Below, piece by piece: positions 1-11,639 of a stretch of 64,000 nt of DNA; within the stretch, counting starts at the first letter, position 1, and the number at the start of each line of letters is the position of its first letter. Source of the stretch: Phorcus lineatus (Eukaryota; Mollusca; Gastropoda; Trochida; Trochidae); assembly GCA_921293015.1 (NCBI GenBank), contig OV121086.1, positions 36,703,194-36,767,193 on the forward strand. The letters run 5' to 3'. The position numbers were made by a program, and so were the translations under genes. Under the pieces are notes generated by a model. The model was not told the DNA's origin and made no database searches. It saw only the letters and a list, made by a program, of their open reading frames with translations.

Positions 1-928
1 AAACATTCCTATATTTTTGAAACTTTGTTAGCATATAACTTAACAATTAAACAACAAACCACTTTTGATATTAGGAGAGAAATTATCATTTAACAATGAA
101 GTTTCCTGAATATTCATGAATCGTAAACACGAAAGCTACGACGTAAATAAAGGTCCCAAAATAAGCAGAGAGGTGTTTTATCATTTCTTCTCGTTTTTTA
201 AGGAGAATACATACAAGAAAACCTTCTAAATTCTTTATTTCTTACAAATTCAAATACAACATTCTTGCAATATGTTCTTTTGTATTGATAATGCATACAA
301 GACATTTTGACATATATCAGGCAATGAAATTGAAATACATTGAATTTTTTTATAATGATTATTCGAACTTTTACTTCAAGGGTCCATTAAAGTTTATGTT
401 TATGGATTAGTCTAGTTTCATTGAAGTATTCTCCACTAAAACTGAATGAAAAAGTATGTACTACATGTAGACTGCTAGTACGATTTGGAACATGTTCTAG
501 TACAAATAGATTTAGTGAATATCATTAGATGATATCTATATCATAAAATATCTACAAATATTATCATAATGACATCTTTTTTTGTTGTATCAGAGACGCA
601 TCACTGATATATATGTAGAACACAATAATGATGTAAAAGCTACAAGGTCGTCAGCAGGAAAAATGAAACGTTAGTAGATAGACGCAAGGCACAAACGAGG
701 TAGTTATCTGAAATACAATCGTTCACCTTTCCTTGAAGAAGATTGTTCTCTTGTTTCTATAGTTACAACAACAACATAAATAAACGATCATTTAGATAGC
801 CACCATTTGTATGTGCATATCAACAATTCATATAGTTTATCATTCAGAATATGTTACGTATGATACTGTTGTATCTGTAAATTTGTATGGTCTGTGCCTT
901 ACTTCCATTTAACCATTTTAAAAGGTCC
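1..928. other. AT-rich stretch without a recognised gene
   Basis: No convincing coding exon, RNA gene or transposon protein was seen on either strand. Every frame is closed at short intervals. Confidence 0.5.
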
Positions 929-1154
929 TTAAAGTGACACACAGTATGTTATAAATATAAATGAATTATATATACGATATATTATATATATTTTTAAAAA
1001 TATATAAACATATTATATATTATATATACAATTATATATGATACATTTTGTATGTGGCTTAGATGAGAGCCAAAATACAATGTAACCTGATGACAAAAAT
1101 GCTTAAGTTGATGAATTTTGGTAATAAACAAGCTTTTACTCTGTACCCCTTTAA
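929..1154 (+). mobile_element. MITE family A, internally deleted copy
   Basis: The segment starts TTAAAGTGACAC and ends CCCCTTTAA, the two ends of the family A element seen about ten times in this window. The middle is mostly lost and partly replaced by AT-dinucleotide sequence (about 965-1040). TTAA stands at both edges, which fits either a TTAA target duplication or a TTAA inside the inverted repeat. Confidence 0.6.
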
Positions 1155-1554
1155 GATAATATCAATTGGTGTGTCTATCAGACCTTTATCTTGAAGATGA
1201 GCCAAACAATGTCACAGCATATCAAATCAAGAAACCTTGATATGATTTATCAGAAAATGAAGACGTATCAAAAGTTCATATATGTATCATCTTTTTGCTT
1301 TTCTGTGACGGACATTATATGTTGGAATCGGATTTTCAATTTTAGAGCTTGGTAACAACGTTCCTGTGTGTTCTCATCTACCCGTGTAAAACATTGACTA
1401 GAAAAATGCATATCAAGGCACATCTTCATACTTAATTTAAGCATATTTATGTTGATCTCATTTGCGAGAATGTGATATACCTATATATATTCAATATACA
1501 TATGATATATATTCGTGTTCCCTGTACCTTACTACTTGTGTGTTCTTGTGTGTT

Positions 1555-2354
1555 CTAGTCTACAACTGTGAAAACAAACTGACCAGAAAAACGAGGAGTG
1601 AGATCTATCAACTGGTGTTGACCAGTGGTCGGGTCAATCTCACTTAGTTTACAATAATCCATCTTATCGAAAGACACATAAAGTCGGTACCCATTCACTG
1701 AAATGTGCCTTATTGGGTGAGCTAAAGAAAGAACCTTTGAACTTATCCTACCTGAAAATTTTCTTACTTCCCGGTCATCGTTATAATAAAGAGACCTATC
1801 TACTTTGTTAAAAGAAACTGCATTATACATTGCATTGCTTTTCTTCATCAACGTTTTGATAACTCTGCCCCTTTCCAAAACAAGAAGATGCGTTCTACGG
1901 CATGCGTACAGAGTCTTCTTGTAAGGGTCTATTGTGATGCTGTAAATCTTCATATGGCCTCTTATATTAATAATCTTTTTCCTAGTTCCAGTTACTGTCA
2001 TTTTGTACAAAATATTTTTGTGTGTGCAAAAGTAGAACTTGTATGGTACCATGATGTTTTCGGCAATCAAGGCTGTTACTGTCAACTTATCGCTTTTCTC
2101 CAAAAGTATTTCATTATCATACTTGTCTAACCTATAACTTTCTATGACAGAAGGAATGGCCGATACTACGAATACTTTCTTCATATCCTTAATATATACC
2201 AGAGCAGTTACATATATGCTCTCGATGAATTTATAGCCTGTCACTGATTGGTTTAACATGTTCATCTGAAGATAGTTAGTGAAATCATTCTTGTGAAAAT
2301 CTGTCATTAACAAACGAACGTTTAATCCTCTTGGCACCACCAGAGAACCGGAAG
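1555..2354 (-). CDS. Secreted YWTD-like beta-propeller protein, exon 3 (terminal)
   Basis: This is the largest exon of a proposed three-exon minus-strand gene of about 370 residues. The 265 residues encoded here contain repeated blade-like units of about 40 residues, for example SITIDPYKKTLYACRRTHLL and NKVDRSLYYNDD. They resemble the LDL-receptor class B (YWTD) propeller of extracellular receptors and ligand-binding proteins. The canonical YWTD is degenerate and there is room for only five or six blades, so the fold is an inference. The acceptor is a clean TGTTTCAG ending at 2355. It opens in phase 1, matching the donor of exon 2 at 3002. The frame stops at 1555. An open frame also continues upstream to 2392 behind another AG, but that start does not fit the phase of the upstream exon. 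No transmembrane segment follows, so a secreted product is likely. NHL or other propeller families are alternatives. Confidence 0.6.
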
Positions 2355-3001
2355 CTGAAACAACAGACATCAACATCACCGGAGGCAATATTCTAAAAAA
2401 AAATCCAAAACTTTGCTTTAACTTGTTCTACCAAAGCAGGAGTACATGTTAAAACTTTTTATATCTTTGATCATTTGAATAATGTTGAAAAACGGTAAGT
2501 TTTTTCATTAATGTAATGCTAAAATAACGTTACATCTCAAAAAAGGTGAATGCACTTTTGAATAGGACAAATACTGTAAAGGTAAAACGTATGATAACAG
2601 ATGTGCAAATATAGTTTGAGAAATATTGTAACTTCTATTTTTCAATTTAATGGGACGTGTTTAAAGTTTAATTGAAATCTTCTCTTAATGCTATGATCTC
2701 AAGTTTTTTTATGCAAAAATGTTTGAAACAATGATTTTATCATATCATTTAACAGCCCGTGCAAAGTTATACTCTGATAATATTTGGTATAACAAGTCAT
2801 GATAAACATTTCTTTAAAAAGTTAATGATTTTTTTCTCGAAAACCTATTCTTTCAATCTATGTAATTTCTGAAATTTTGTTTTTCATTGTGTCTTTATAT
2901 AAAAGTCATGAACGCACGTTTTACTGAAATAGTTAGATTGGATGGTGTAACTTGATAAGTTAAAAGCTTTGATAAAAAGTAGCAACAAAACCAGTACATA
3001 C

Positions 3002-3092
3002 TCGAATGTGTCATGCATATGGTTCCCTTTGTCTTGCTTGAAACGATCCTTGAACAATTACGGTATTGCTTTATGCCCAGAAAATCACACTT
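3002..3092 (-). CDS. Secreted YWTD-like beta-propeller protein, exon 2
   Basis: A 91-base exon found by matching splice sites rather than by ORF length. A pyrimidine-rich tract ends in TTTTAG at 3093, and the exon closes before GTATGT at 3001. It enters in phase 0, as exon 1 requires, and leaves one base, as exon 3 requires. The 30 residues begin KCDFLGIKQYRNCSRI and contain three cysteines, continuing the Cys-rich N-terminal module. The three-way phase match supports it. RNA evidence would be decisive. Confidence 0.5.
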
Positions 3093-3154
3093 CTAAAAGT
3101 ATAATATAAGATGATGAACAAAAAAGATCATTTGAATTATACGTTATGGCGCTT

Positions 3155-3239
3155 ATTTATTGATCCAAGATATTTATTGATCCAAGATATTTATTGATCC
3201 AAGATATTTATTGATCCAAGATATTTATTGATCTAAGGT
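3155..3239 (+). repeat. 17-bp tandem repeat, five units
   Basis: The unit ATTTATTGATCCAAGAT is repeated five times without gaps. The last unit has two substitutions. It lies between the Cys-rich exons of the beta-propeller gene, inside intron 1. Confidence 0.9.
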
Positions 3240-3455
3240 AAGCTTTAACTTAAACAATGAAATTAGAAAGGGATTCTAATGGACATATGACATACAGTTA
3301 AGCTTCTGAACATTATAGGATAACTCCAAATTATATATAGTTTTTTTCTGGTAATGTTAATGTCTATAGCTCGTTAAACCTTTTAAAAAGTTAATAAAGA
3401 ATGTTAATAGTGTTTTCGTGAAAAATGAGAACGTTTTGTGATTACTTAAAGTTAC

Positions 3456-3677
3456 CTGGTGAAAGTTCAACATGGTGTTGTCTGAACTCGAGTTTGCCTC
3501 CTTGTTTCCAGTTGTTTGCAAGCACTTCATCAACTGTAACTCGTACACACAGAGCGCTGACCCGACCATGATGCAACATTGCCGCTTACATAGCTCTGGA
3601 CCAATAGGCTGGTGGATCCAACAGTTCACGTTTCCAAACCAGAGTTGAAGACAGAGGGTTAATATAACCACAAACAT
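3456..3677 (-). CDS. Secreted YWTD-like beta-propeller protein, exon 1 with signal peptide
   Basis: The ATG at 3677 has A at -3 and is followed by a hydrophobic signal peptide of about 19 residues (MFVVILTLCLQLWFGNVNC). The mature part has closely spaced cysteines, including ELCKRQCC and ALCVYELQLMKC, then a Ser/Asn-rich linker. The exon ends in phase 0 at a strong CAG|GTAACT donor (GT at 3455-3454). The Cys pattern with three more cysteines from exon 2 does not match an LDL-A, EGF or kringle module that I recognise. It may be a lineage-specific disulphide domain placed before the propeller. Confidence 0.6.
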
Positions 3678-3751
3678 GTTGACCTAATCGTGCTCTTCTC
3701 ACTGTCTAGTACACCAGCTTTTGTTCAATCGCTAGAAAATTTCAGAAAGTA

Positions 3752-3760
3752 TTATATATA
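3752..3760 (-). promoter_or_regulatory. TATA-like element upstream of the beta-propeller gene
   Basis: Read on the minus strand this is TATATATAAT, about 75-85 bases before the ATG at 3677. The spacing suits a TATA box with a short 5' UTR. The surrounding DNA is AT-rich, so chance occurrence is possible. Confidence 0.35.
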
Positions 3761-4891
3761 TTTTGGAAATTAACATATGTTTTCATTCCAAATGCAAATG
3801 ATAAATCATTTTATAAACCAAATTTCAGCCCTTTCAAAATAAAAAAATCAATCTCTGAAAAACGTTGTAGTTCCTTTGTATTATCAATACAATTTGTATC
3901 ATGTAGCTAACAATAAAGAAATACTAGATTTTTTAAATTTAAATCAGTCATTTGAAATTAAATGTAAAAATGTGATTCCTACCTTTTTTTGGGTTGATTC
4001 GTTGAACTTGAAAAAAATACCCACAATGTGGATTGGGCATTTACCTACGTGTTTATAATATTTATAGAAAGTCATTTGATGGGCAATATTGTACCTTTGA
4101 GGATAATTGAAGGTAACAAATATCACTATTGTGTATTTTGATATTCCGGAATTCTATCTTGATACAATAATTGTCGTTTACATCCTACGTTGAACGATAA
4201 CATCAATGGAAATATTCATAGCAATGTTAATATAGGAGAAGAATGTTTAAGATAATTGAGACAAAATCAACTGGAAAATGCTTTTATATCCTAATAAAAA
4301 CTATGGAATTATAACGAATTGCAAATGCACATCATCCTTTGTTTATGTGTCGTGTGTTTTCTTTAACTTGATGTATAAATATAAACTTGAAAAAGCTTAT
4401 ATGTATGACTCAACCACATGTTGGTGAAATATTTCAATAAATTACCCTTAATTATTACCATTATGTTAAAAGTGAAGAATCATTCACACCCTAAACTTTT
4501 TTATATAGACATCTAGGTTTATTATTATTTCGTCTAATCTAGAAAGGTTTTATAACCACTATTCTCCCTTATTTCCATAGTAGTGCTGTTGTATGAATTA
4601 TCATCTTGCTGTTATATTACTGTGAATTACAAAACTGTAATGTACTCCCTTACACCAACCTCAGTAGTCCTATTGAGTATTAAAGATTCTCGAAATAACT
4701 TAGCCTTGTTTTGTCCAAACTGAAGGCAGCGTTTTGTGTGAACGCCAAAATAGTGTTGCTTTACTGTGTAAACTGTTTGTTGGAATGTGCAAGTGTCATT
4801 ACCTTGTTGCGTAGAATCAGAAGGGAGCTTAGCGCTTAAATTTCAAGTCTATCGTATAATCAAGAATTGAATTTCGTAATGTGTCTGTTCA

Positions 4892-4926
4892 GTAGCAGTA
4901 GTAGTAGCAATAGTAGTAGTAATAGT

Positions 4927-4975
<49 letters not shown>
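4892..4975 (+). repeat. TAG trinucleotide microsatellite
   Basis: Imperfect TAG/CAG units lead into an uninterrupted TAG run from about 4927 to 4975. Its poly-tyrosine translation is an artefact. Confidence 0.9.
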
Positions 4976-5287
4976 CATTTGGTCATCTTTTCGGTCGTAC
5001 GCTTACTCACAGATTTTATGTAGTGACATTTCCACCTAATATTTAGTAAAACAATAAGCTTATACGCAATTTGATGATCTCTTCCCGGTAATATATACGC
5101 CCTGATCAAATCATCAACGGAATAACCACTTCAATGCCAAATTCCTTCGTGGTGTAATTGTTAAGTTCACTTGATCTAGTACTATGTATCCAACCTACGT
5201 TGGAACTGAAACATTTCGTAGTCTATCTTCATTTAGCCAGTGTGTAACGGCAAATCGAAGAAAATCATTTTAAACACAGCAATCGCG

Positions 5288-5625
5288 AGGAAGTATAGGT
5301 TTTAAGCAAATAATGCTACATTTCGGATCCAGTAAATGCAACAGAAGTGTCTGAATTGGTCTCGATGTATAGTGAAATAGTTCTCCCTCATTCTCGGATC
5401 GGCATGCAATCCCAATAAGGAAGTCTCTTTGATCCGAAATTATATATACCGAGGCCGTGAATTGTTTGTACTGTCGGATCCATTCGCTTTTAACGGTTTA
5501 CCGCTTCTCAAAATCTTACCATTTGACAGTGACTGACAGTATTAATAAAACTGCTGTTTCGTCATGCATTTCGTTAGAAGCCACACTTCGACTGGGAGTT
5601 TTGTTTGTAACAGTTATACAGTCAC
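5288..5625 (-). repeat. Duplicated segment copy 1 with a shared minus-strand reading frame
   Basis: The segment matches 22945-23255 over about 300 bases, including a TTTGATCCGAAATTAT motif and GATCGGCATGCAATCCC. On the minus strand both copies encode a related peptide, here GLHADPRMRENYFTIHRD followed by a YWIRN motif and then a stop. Sequence further toward 5625 also matches with small indels. The shared frame suggests a decayed coding exon or a transposon fragment. I do not recognise the protein. An AATG|GTAAG donor-like site lies near 5515 on the same strand. Confidence 0.45.
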
Positions 5626-5994
5626 TGTGATGAGCATCGACAGTGTTGGAATTCCTACACAGCGATATCGACTTAAAGATCCGACGTTTACATAACAAAT
5701 AAGTCTGTTTTTGGCATCTATTTTAACATTTCCCGAATGTTTGTTTACAAAAGACACACGTTTCTGATGCAAATTATAGAAACTGTAATCTCATGAAGGT
5801 AACGGAAGATGTCATATCTTAAGTAAAAACTCTACCTATCGTTATTTTATAAAATATTTATACCTTTTTGTCGATTTTGTTTATCATCCACATGTGTTCA
5901 TTTAGGTCTTTACATAAAGATAAGTTGCAGTCAAGAAAGAAATTTCATTGGCTGTCAAAGTAAATTGTTGACCGTTTTCATCTGTTATTTTAAT

Positions 5995-6335
5995 ACAGAC
6001 AGACAGACAGATATTTTATTAACGTCTCACCTTGCATATACAGAACATATATAAGGGTTAATATATCAATAAAATATACACAGCCATTCCTATGAATTAT
6101 GAGACAAAAAATAATAATTAAAAGTAAAACACTAAAAAGTATGACAAAAATTACATCAACAACGTTGGAAATAAACCGATAAACTGCAAAATGGTAATAT
6201 ACATTTATATATATATTTACAAAATTTTACTAATATAAACACCATCTTCTCCTGCGTATATCAAAACAGGCTTTGGCACTCAACATAGTTAAATCAACGT
6301 GTGTACAACTATTTGTTTGGGCGGTGTTAAAAGCA
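5995..6335 (-). mobile_element. LINE 3' end with CTGT microsatellite tail
   Basis: Read on the minus strand this gives a short LINE C-terminal peptide VDLTMLSAKACFDIRRRRW, a stop, an AT-rich 3' UTR with AATAAAATAT, and a terminal CTGT repeat (5995-6011 on plus). The same arrangement recurs at 48461-49140 with a different repeat at the very end. This is a severely 5'-truncated non-LTR retrotransposon insertion. Confidence 0.6.
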
Positions 6336-6349
6336 GTAAAAAGTAGCAC

Positions 6350-6640
6350 GAGTGCGACCAGTCAACCGAGACAAACGATAATGAGTGGCGCAACGTGATT
6401 GGCTTAAAACAGTTTTGCCGGTTGAAAAAGTGACGTTTGTTCTCCAAGTCAATTTTGGAATATTTTGCGTATAATTTGTAAAATTTGAATTATCGATGTT
6501 GTCAAAACAAATCTTTTCGCATTCCCTCCTTCAGTGTGTACTCGCGTGAAGACTTGAAAGTTCTAGTGAAACCTCCGGAAGCGAACTTTAGGAGAAAATC
6601 ACAAAGTCCTTTTAGTTTGTCATCTCCAGTTTTTAAAATG
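6350..6640 (+). promoter_or_regulatory. Candidate promoter and first exon ending in ATG|GTATGT
   Basis: A GATTGG (inverted CCAAT) at about 6397 and a TGACGT at about 6430 lie upstream of a pyrimidine-rich stretch, CTTTTCGCATTCCCTCCTTC. The proposed exon ends TTTAAAATG at 6640, directly followed by the strong donor GTATGT. First exons that hold only the initiator codon are common in animal housekeeping genes. A possible in-phase second exon is at 7899. Both are inferred from short motifs only. Confidence 0.3.
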
Positions 6641-7898
6641 GTATGTTAGATGTGAAACAGTATTTGTTAACAATCTATTTCTCTGTATTTTTATACATGA
6701 ATAGAAATAACAGACCCTTTCAACATGTAAACTTTGTCTGGAGTTTCGATTGCTTTAAAATAGATGAGGGCTCCCGGTTTCTGTCCGTTGACAAAGCGAA
6801 TGTGTAGATCAGTGCGAATGGGTCAATTTATTTGCCTGATTTTTAACAATCTCAAAGTGATTGAAATCAATAGATTACGTCAATATAAAGATTCGCGTTT
6901 GAATTACGTTGTTTGAAAATGACAATGCGTTGTGAGTTGCTACTGTGAACGAGCTAAGAATTTTTCGATATGTACGCGTTGCTACATTGATTTCACCATA
7001 CTTTTACTGATAATCGAAAATTTGATTTTATGACGATTTAACAGATTCGCGAGATGTCATTTTTTTTTATTAATTCGCTCTTGCCAGTAGACATATAATA
7101 TTCCATGCTCTCTCTTGGATTAAAACATACTCTGGAACATTGTTGAGGTGATAACTATGATGAAAGGTCAACATATTCTGATTTATGATTAATTCTGTTG
7201 AGATTACCTTCTTACAATATGATTATGAATCAGATTCTAATTGGGCATTTGATACGACATTTTCCTATTCCCTGAGGACTTTTGAATTCACTATCTAACA
7301 CCTCGAGACTAATGAAGACATTGTCCCCTAACAAATCATAAACAGTCTTTTTAAAACATCCCTTCTTAGTTGCTACGTATGGACTAAATTGAAAGGCGTT
7401 TTTTACTGCTGAAAATCATGAATCATTTCACTTTACGTACTAGCAGGTACACAGAGTAAACAATTATGGATTCTCACCTCTTAGCTATTGACTTCACTTG
7501 TATCCATCTGAACAACTTTGTCTCGATCAAGGACAAAGCGGTACCAGATATAAGATGGCTTTACCAATAAGATGAAACACGTTCATCCTGCTACATATTG
7601 GTATACGTATCTGCATAGATCCTGCAATACCTTAATATACATTGCGTTTGCGCATCCAGAGGGGGAGTTACATATGTAGACTGACGTCATAAAGAAACTT
7701 TACACATCTGATATATCTAAAATTATATTATATGGATGATGCCAGTAAAGTTTGAAATGACATAGTTGAACCCTGCAATGTTCATTGATATAATTGAAAA
7801 TTGAAGAAAAGTCAACAGCACGTGACCTTGCTTTTGGTGCTAAGTCCTATATAACACTAAAGTTTTATAACTGTCCATAATCGATGTTTGTTACCTAG
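6641..7898. other. Unassigned, possible intron
   Basis: No ORF, repeat family or RNA gene was recognised. If the exons at 6640 and 7899 belong together this is their intron. Otherwise it is plain AT-rich intergenic sequence. Confidence 0.3.
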
Positions 7899-8036
7899 GC
7901 GATAAACCCACCTAAAAACTATCAAAAGTTGCTGCAAAAATGTCCCGAAGAACCTCTGAAAATTGGCAAAAATGAGCAACGGTTAGCTTTGTTAGATGCA
8001 TTGCATTTGCTCCTCCACTTTGATTGGTACCCGTTT
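7899..8036 (+). CDS. Candidate coding exon of unknown function
   Basis: The frame opens immediately after TTACCTAG and runs 45 codons to a stop. Its composition is protein-like, with segments KNYQKLLQKCPEEPLKIG and NEQRLALLDALHLLL that read as amphipathic helices. A donor-like G|GTACCC lies at the end. It would follow the ATG exon at 6640 in phase 0. The opposite strand is also open across 7912-8145 and 8215-8406, so the real coding strand is not settled and the region may be a decayed element. No family is recognised. Confidence 0.25.
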
Positions 8037-9360
8037 TGACAATACAAAGAGAGTTTGAGGGTACAAAAACAGTTATTTTTGCTGCATGGAGGTCATTATC
8101 TTCAAAAGTTAGACCACCGTTAACGCTAGCTCTAAGTGATATCATGAATGGTACACAGCGAAGGTCGGAATGTCGATGTGTAGATATGTATTATAGGAGC
8201 TTGGACCGGTGTAATCAAAGCTTTTGGCCACTTATCTTCGAAATTGGGATTATGTCACCCGAATTGACAACATCAGGATGGGTCACAGTGATTGTTAAGC
8301 TCCCAAGGCCGGTTATCGATTGAACAACTCTTTGACTTTTCAAAATGACATAGGGCAAACTGACAGAGGTTCGGAGACCACCCGAGGTCGCCCGATCTTC
8401 GGACACTTTTTACTTTGAGCTGACGCAATAATACGTGCGACTATTGCGATCTGTTTATTGTAAAATGTTTCTTCTTAGTGTGTTATTTAATTTCTTTCCT
8501 TTGATAAACATTCTATTCTCGGTAATATTTCTTATCGAGGTTTTGCCTATAAAACCCCAATCATGCCTTATCGTTAACGAACAAGCTCTGATGGAGTTTT
8601 TTAAATGAAGTCTGATACAGCTGATATGTGACGTCATTAAACCTTTTACGTTTTTCGATAAAAAATGTCGTGTTTTAGAAATGTTGAGGCACGATTTTCT
8701 CTCAACATGTACCTAACTAACACATTTAATTACTTGAAAGAATTAAACGAGAAAAATTCATAAAATGAATGTCTGGAAACTCAAAATTTTGACTCATATA
8801 CGGCTTTTATTGTGCAAAAATGATTATTTCACCTTTGACTTCAAATAGTTTGTTGTTATCAGAAACGGCAGAGTTAAACGAGGTTCTTTAATCTTTAACT
8901 TCTATTTTTTCGTTGCTTTATTAAAGTGATTTTGTTTGGTGTAAAAGTTACTTTTGACTTCAGTTTAGTTTGTGTTGAGACTCGTATTTGTCAAACATGG
9001 AAAAGTATACAAGAAGAAGGTATGATCCTGAATCCGTCCCTGAATCGGGCCCAACGTCTCGTATTGACATTTATACCAACCAATTAAATGACTCGCATCC
9101 AGCAATAGATGCACTCCCTTAATGAGTTTTTTTTCAAAACATAGAAATTGCAAATCAAACTTACCTGTAAGACCGATCAATTTTATATACAACCTGGTAA
9201 CAGGACAGCATGCATCGTTGAGAACATCGATCTGCAACTGTGCCGGGTGCGGTAATACTAGCAATGAAGCAAACCTTAGGAACTGGATGTTTTGAACGTA
9301 AATGAACTGTATCGGCGGCTCTAATTCCTACTGAACATTTCTCTTCAACTCTTACCGAAC

Positions 9361-9409
9361 ATGGATTTGGCTCAAGTAGTGTGTGTCAGTCTTTGTTTCG
9401 GCAAGTTTG
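9361..9409 (+). CDS. Exon 1 of a decayed or diverged lectin-gene paralogue
   Basis: The ATG and 16 codons, MDLAQVVCVSLCFGKF, end in phase 1 before GTAAGTATTCAA. This is nearly the same as exon 1 of the F5/8C-PAN gene at 30942, and the preceding 5' UTR matches too (GAACATTT, then CTTCAACTC, then CCGAAC before the ATG). It encodes most of a signal peptide. No F5/8C or PAN exon was found downstream. Homology with the other locus resumes in intron 1 (about 10290-10440) and near 13095-13340. The locus is probably a broken duplicate, or a gene whose later exons have changed. Confidence 0.55.
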
Positions 9410-11109
9410 GTAAGTATTCAAGAAAAGTAATGTTTCGCAAGTAGTAATTCTTGTATGGTGTGTGTAGTATTGTAGATCATTTTCTCATCTGTAAGGAACA
9501 TACTTCTATGACAAACGCATGTGTTGAAACAACTAGAAATATTTCAAAATTCTATCTTAATATAACTCATTTGTAAGCTGAGTTTCAAACGTGATATTTC
9601 GAAAAAGGCAACTGGCTTGATCCAAAGAGCAAAGCTGTTAGATTGCAAATATTTAAGGTGAAGTTCAAAGTAGCCAAGGAGAGTTATCTTTGCAATCTGA
9701 CTATTCAAACTATGAAGCTGAATAACATTGAGTTCATAACTCCAGAATAAAAATTATACTAGTTTGTATACCAAATCAGAGAAAATTAGATTTAGAATCA
9801 CTCTTTGACTCCGATATCGCGCAAAATTTTGGGAAGAAATTGTAACTTTTCTATTTTAAAATTCACACTTCAAAATATAGTTAATGTTGATACTTGTATT
9901 TCTCTTATATGATGAAACTCTACAAGGAAATTGTAGGGCAGGGAACTAAAATTCAGTAAACATTCACACTCAAATCAAAAGAATGGGGCGCATCGAACCC
10001 AAACGAAAATCCTTTGTCCGCCCATAAGGTGAATGCACTCGTACGTACTAGATATCAACAAACAGGTTGAATAAGACCGATATGATTACCTTATAAACAT
10101 AGACAGACCTCTTAACTTTAACAAATGGTAATTTGATAGGCAGGAGTAACTTTTAAGCGTTTTATTGATTGTAAAGCTCTCAAGACCTATCACTAGTTGA
10201 CGCATAATCGATTAGAAAAAAATATACTGAAGTCAAACACAAGCATCGATGCAGGCTTAATATAAATACTTAAACAACAAAGAGATGACGTCAAAAGATG
10301 TTTGAAAAGTTTCTCCAAGATGTATATATTTTTGTGTTGACAACCGACTTTAATAATGATAATAATAATTTCATGATTCTAATCTTTCATAAATTTTGTC
10401 TGTACAAGGAATCATAGTGTCTGTGGATGGAAACATTTTGTAGATTGTTTCTATTTTACCCCTACTACACTGAGAAGGGTACCCCTCCAAAAATGGCGAC
10501 GCGGCTGATTGGAAGTTTTCTTTGAAATCTCATCACATCAATATTCCTTTGTCATACTACACAATTGAAATGTGCATGTATGGGCATTCATAAGGGAACG
10601 ATTATATGCCATGCTAACGCATAGGCAGTGTGTAGATACGTAGAGGATATTAAATGATGTTTGTCAAATACGATGTTTATCTCATCGACTGGCGTGGTCA
10701 AAGTTGATATTTTCACGAGTAGAGAAATTATAATCTGTGTTAAAAAGGTTCAAGCGATAGAAGGGTAACTGGGTAACTCAGAAATTGGAGAATGGTAACG
10801 TGGAAGGTTCGGGAATGGTTTTTCCATTATAAAATTGTTTACAATAATTTCTCCTTCAATATGGACAATATTAAAGAGCCTCGGTTGAGTTTATCCCTTG
10901 GGTGGTATTAGAATGGGCCTCAGCTGTCCATCCGGCCGTTATGACATTACAATATGAAGAAAAATGTCAGCTCAACCGTCTCAACTACATGTAGCCTTTC
11001 GATTTAATGCTGTGAAGGCAGACTATATCAACAACTTTCAAAATATTTACATGAAAAATAATGTTCGTAAATTTAATGACTAAGAAAAATATATTCGTCC
11101 TCTGTCGCC
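9410..11109. other. Intron-like sequence of the paralogue
   Basis: No coding exon was recognised. The part around 10290-10440 (ATGACGTCAAAAGATG and following) resembles 32770-32890 in intron 1 of the intact gene, supporting a segmental duplication. Confidence 0.35.
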
Positions 11110-11410
11110 TTGTTACAGCATTGGTGCAGGTGAATATGTTGTAGAAATTAGTAATGCACAGCTAATGCATTTCTCTTGATATCACTATCGATCCACACTC
11201 GGGTGATCTACCATATTAATTATTTTGAAAGCATGTAAGTATTAAGGTTAAAAAGTTAATTCTAAAAGATAAACAATTAAGAACTCATGCAAAGTTGTTA
11301 TTATTGATTGTAGGTCAACTTTATAGAATAAGCATTTTTTTGCATCGACATAAAGCTAAAGTAAGTCCACGAAAGCCATAAAATAGCTTAGCATGTGTGC
11401 TATAGTGACT
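11110..11410 (+). mobile_element. MITE family B, partial copy
   Basis: Motifs ATCTCTTGATATCA...GATCCA, CATGTAAGTATTAAGGTTA and the ending GCTATAGTG align with the complete copies at 29981 and 59136. The TTAA ends are lost. Confidence 0.45.
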
Positions 11411-11639
11411 CGGATTATCAAATTTATCTTAGAGATACTTACTTATTGTGAAGCTCATTTTGATATAGACTAATGGCTGGCTCATAACGTTTTCATAATG
11501 ATAAACTTACTTTAAGATATTACCCAAGAATATTTTATAAATATGTTTGTTTTATTTTTTGTTTTATTATTTATACTGCTTTGAAACAGCAAGTATCTTT
11601 ATAGCTTTCATAACACGTCAAATGTATACTAATATATTT

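Noticed and set aside
4849-5109. Frame with a long poly-Tyr run
   Set aside because: It is a TAG microsatellite read on the minus strand.
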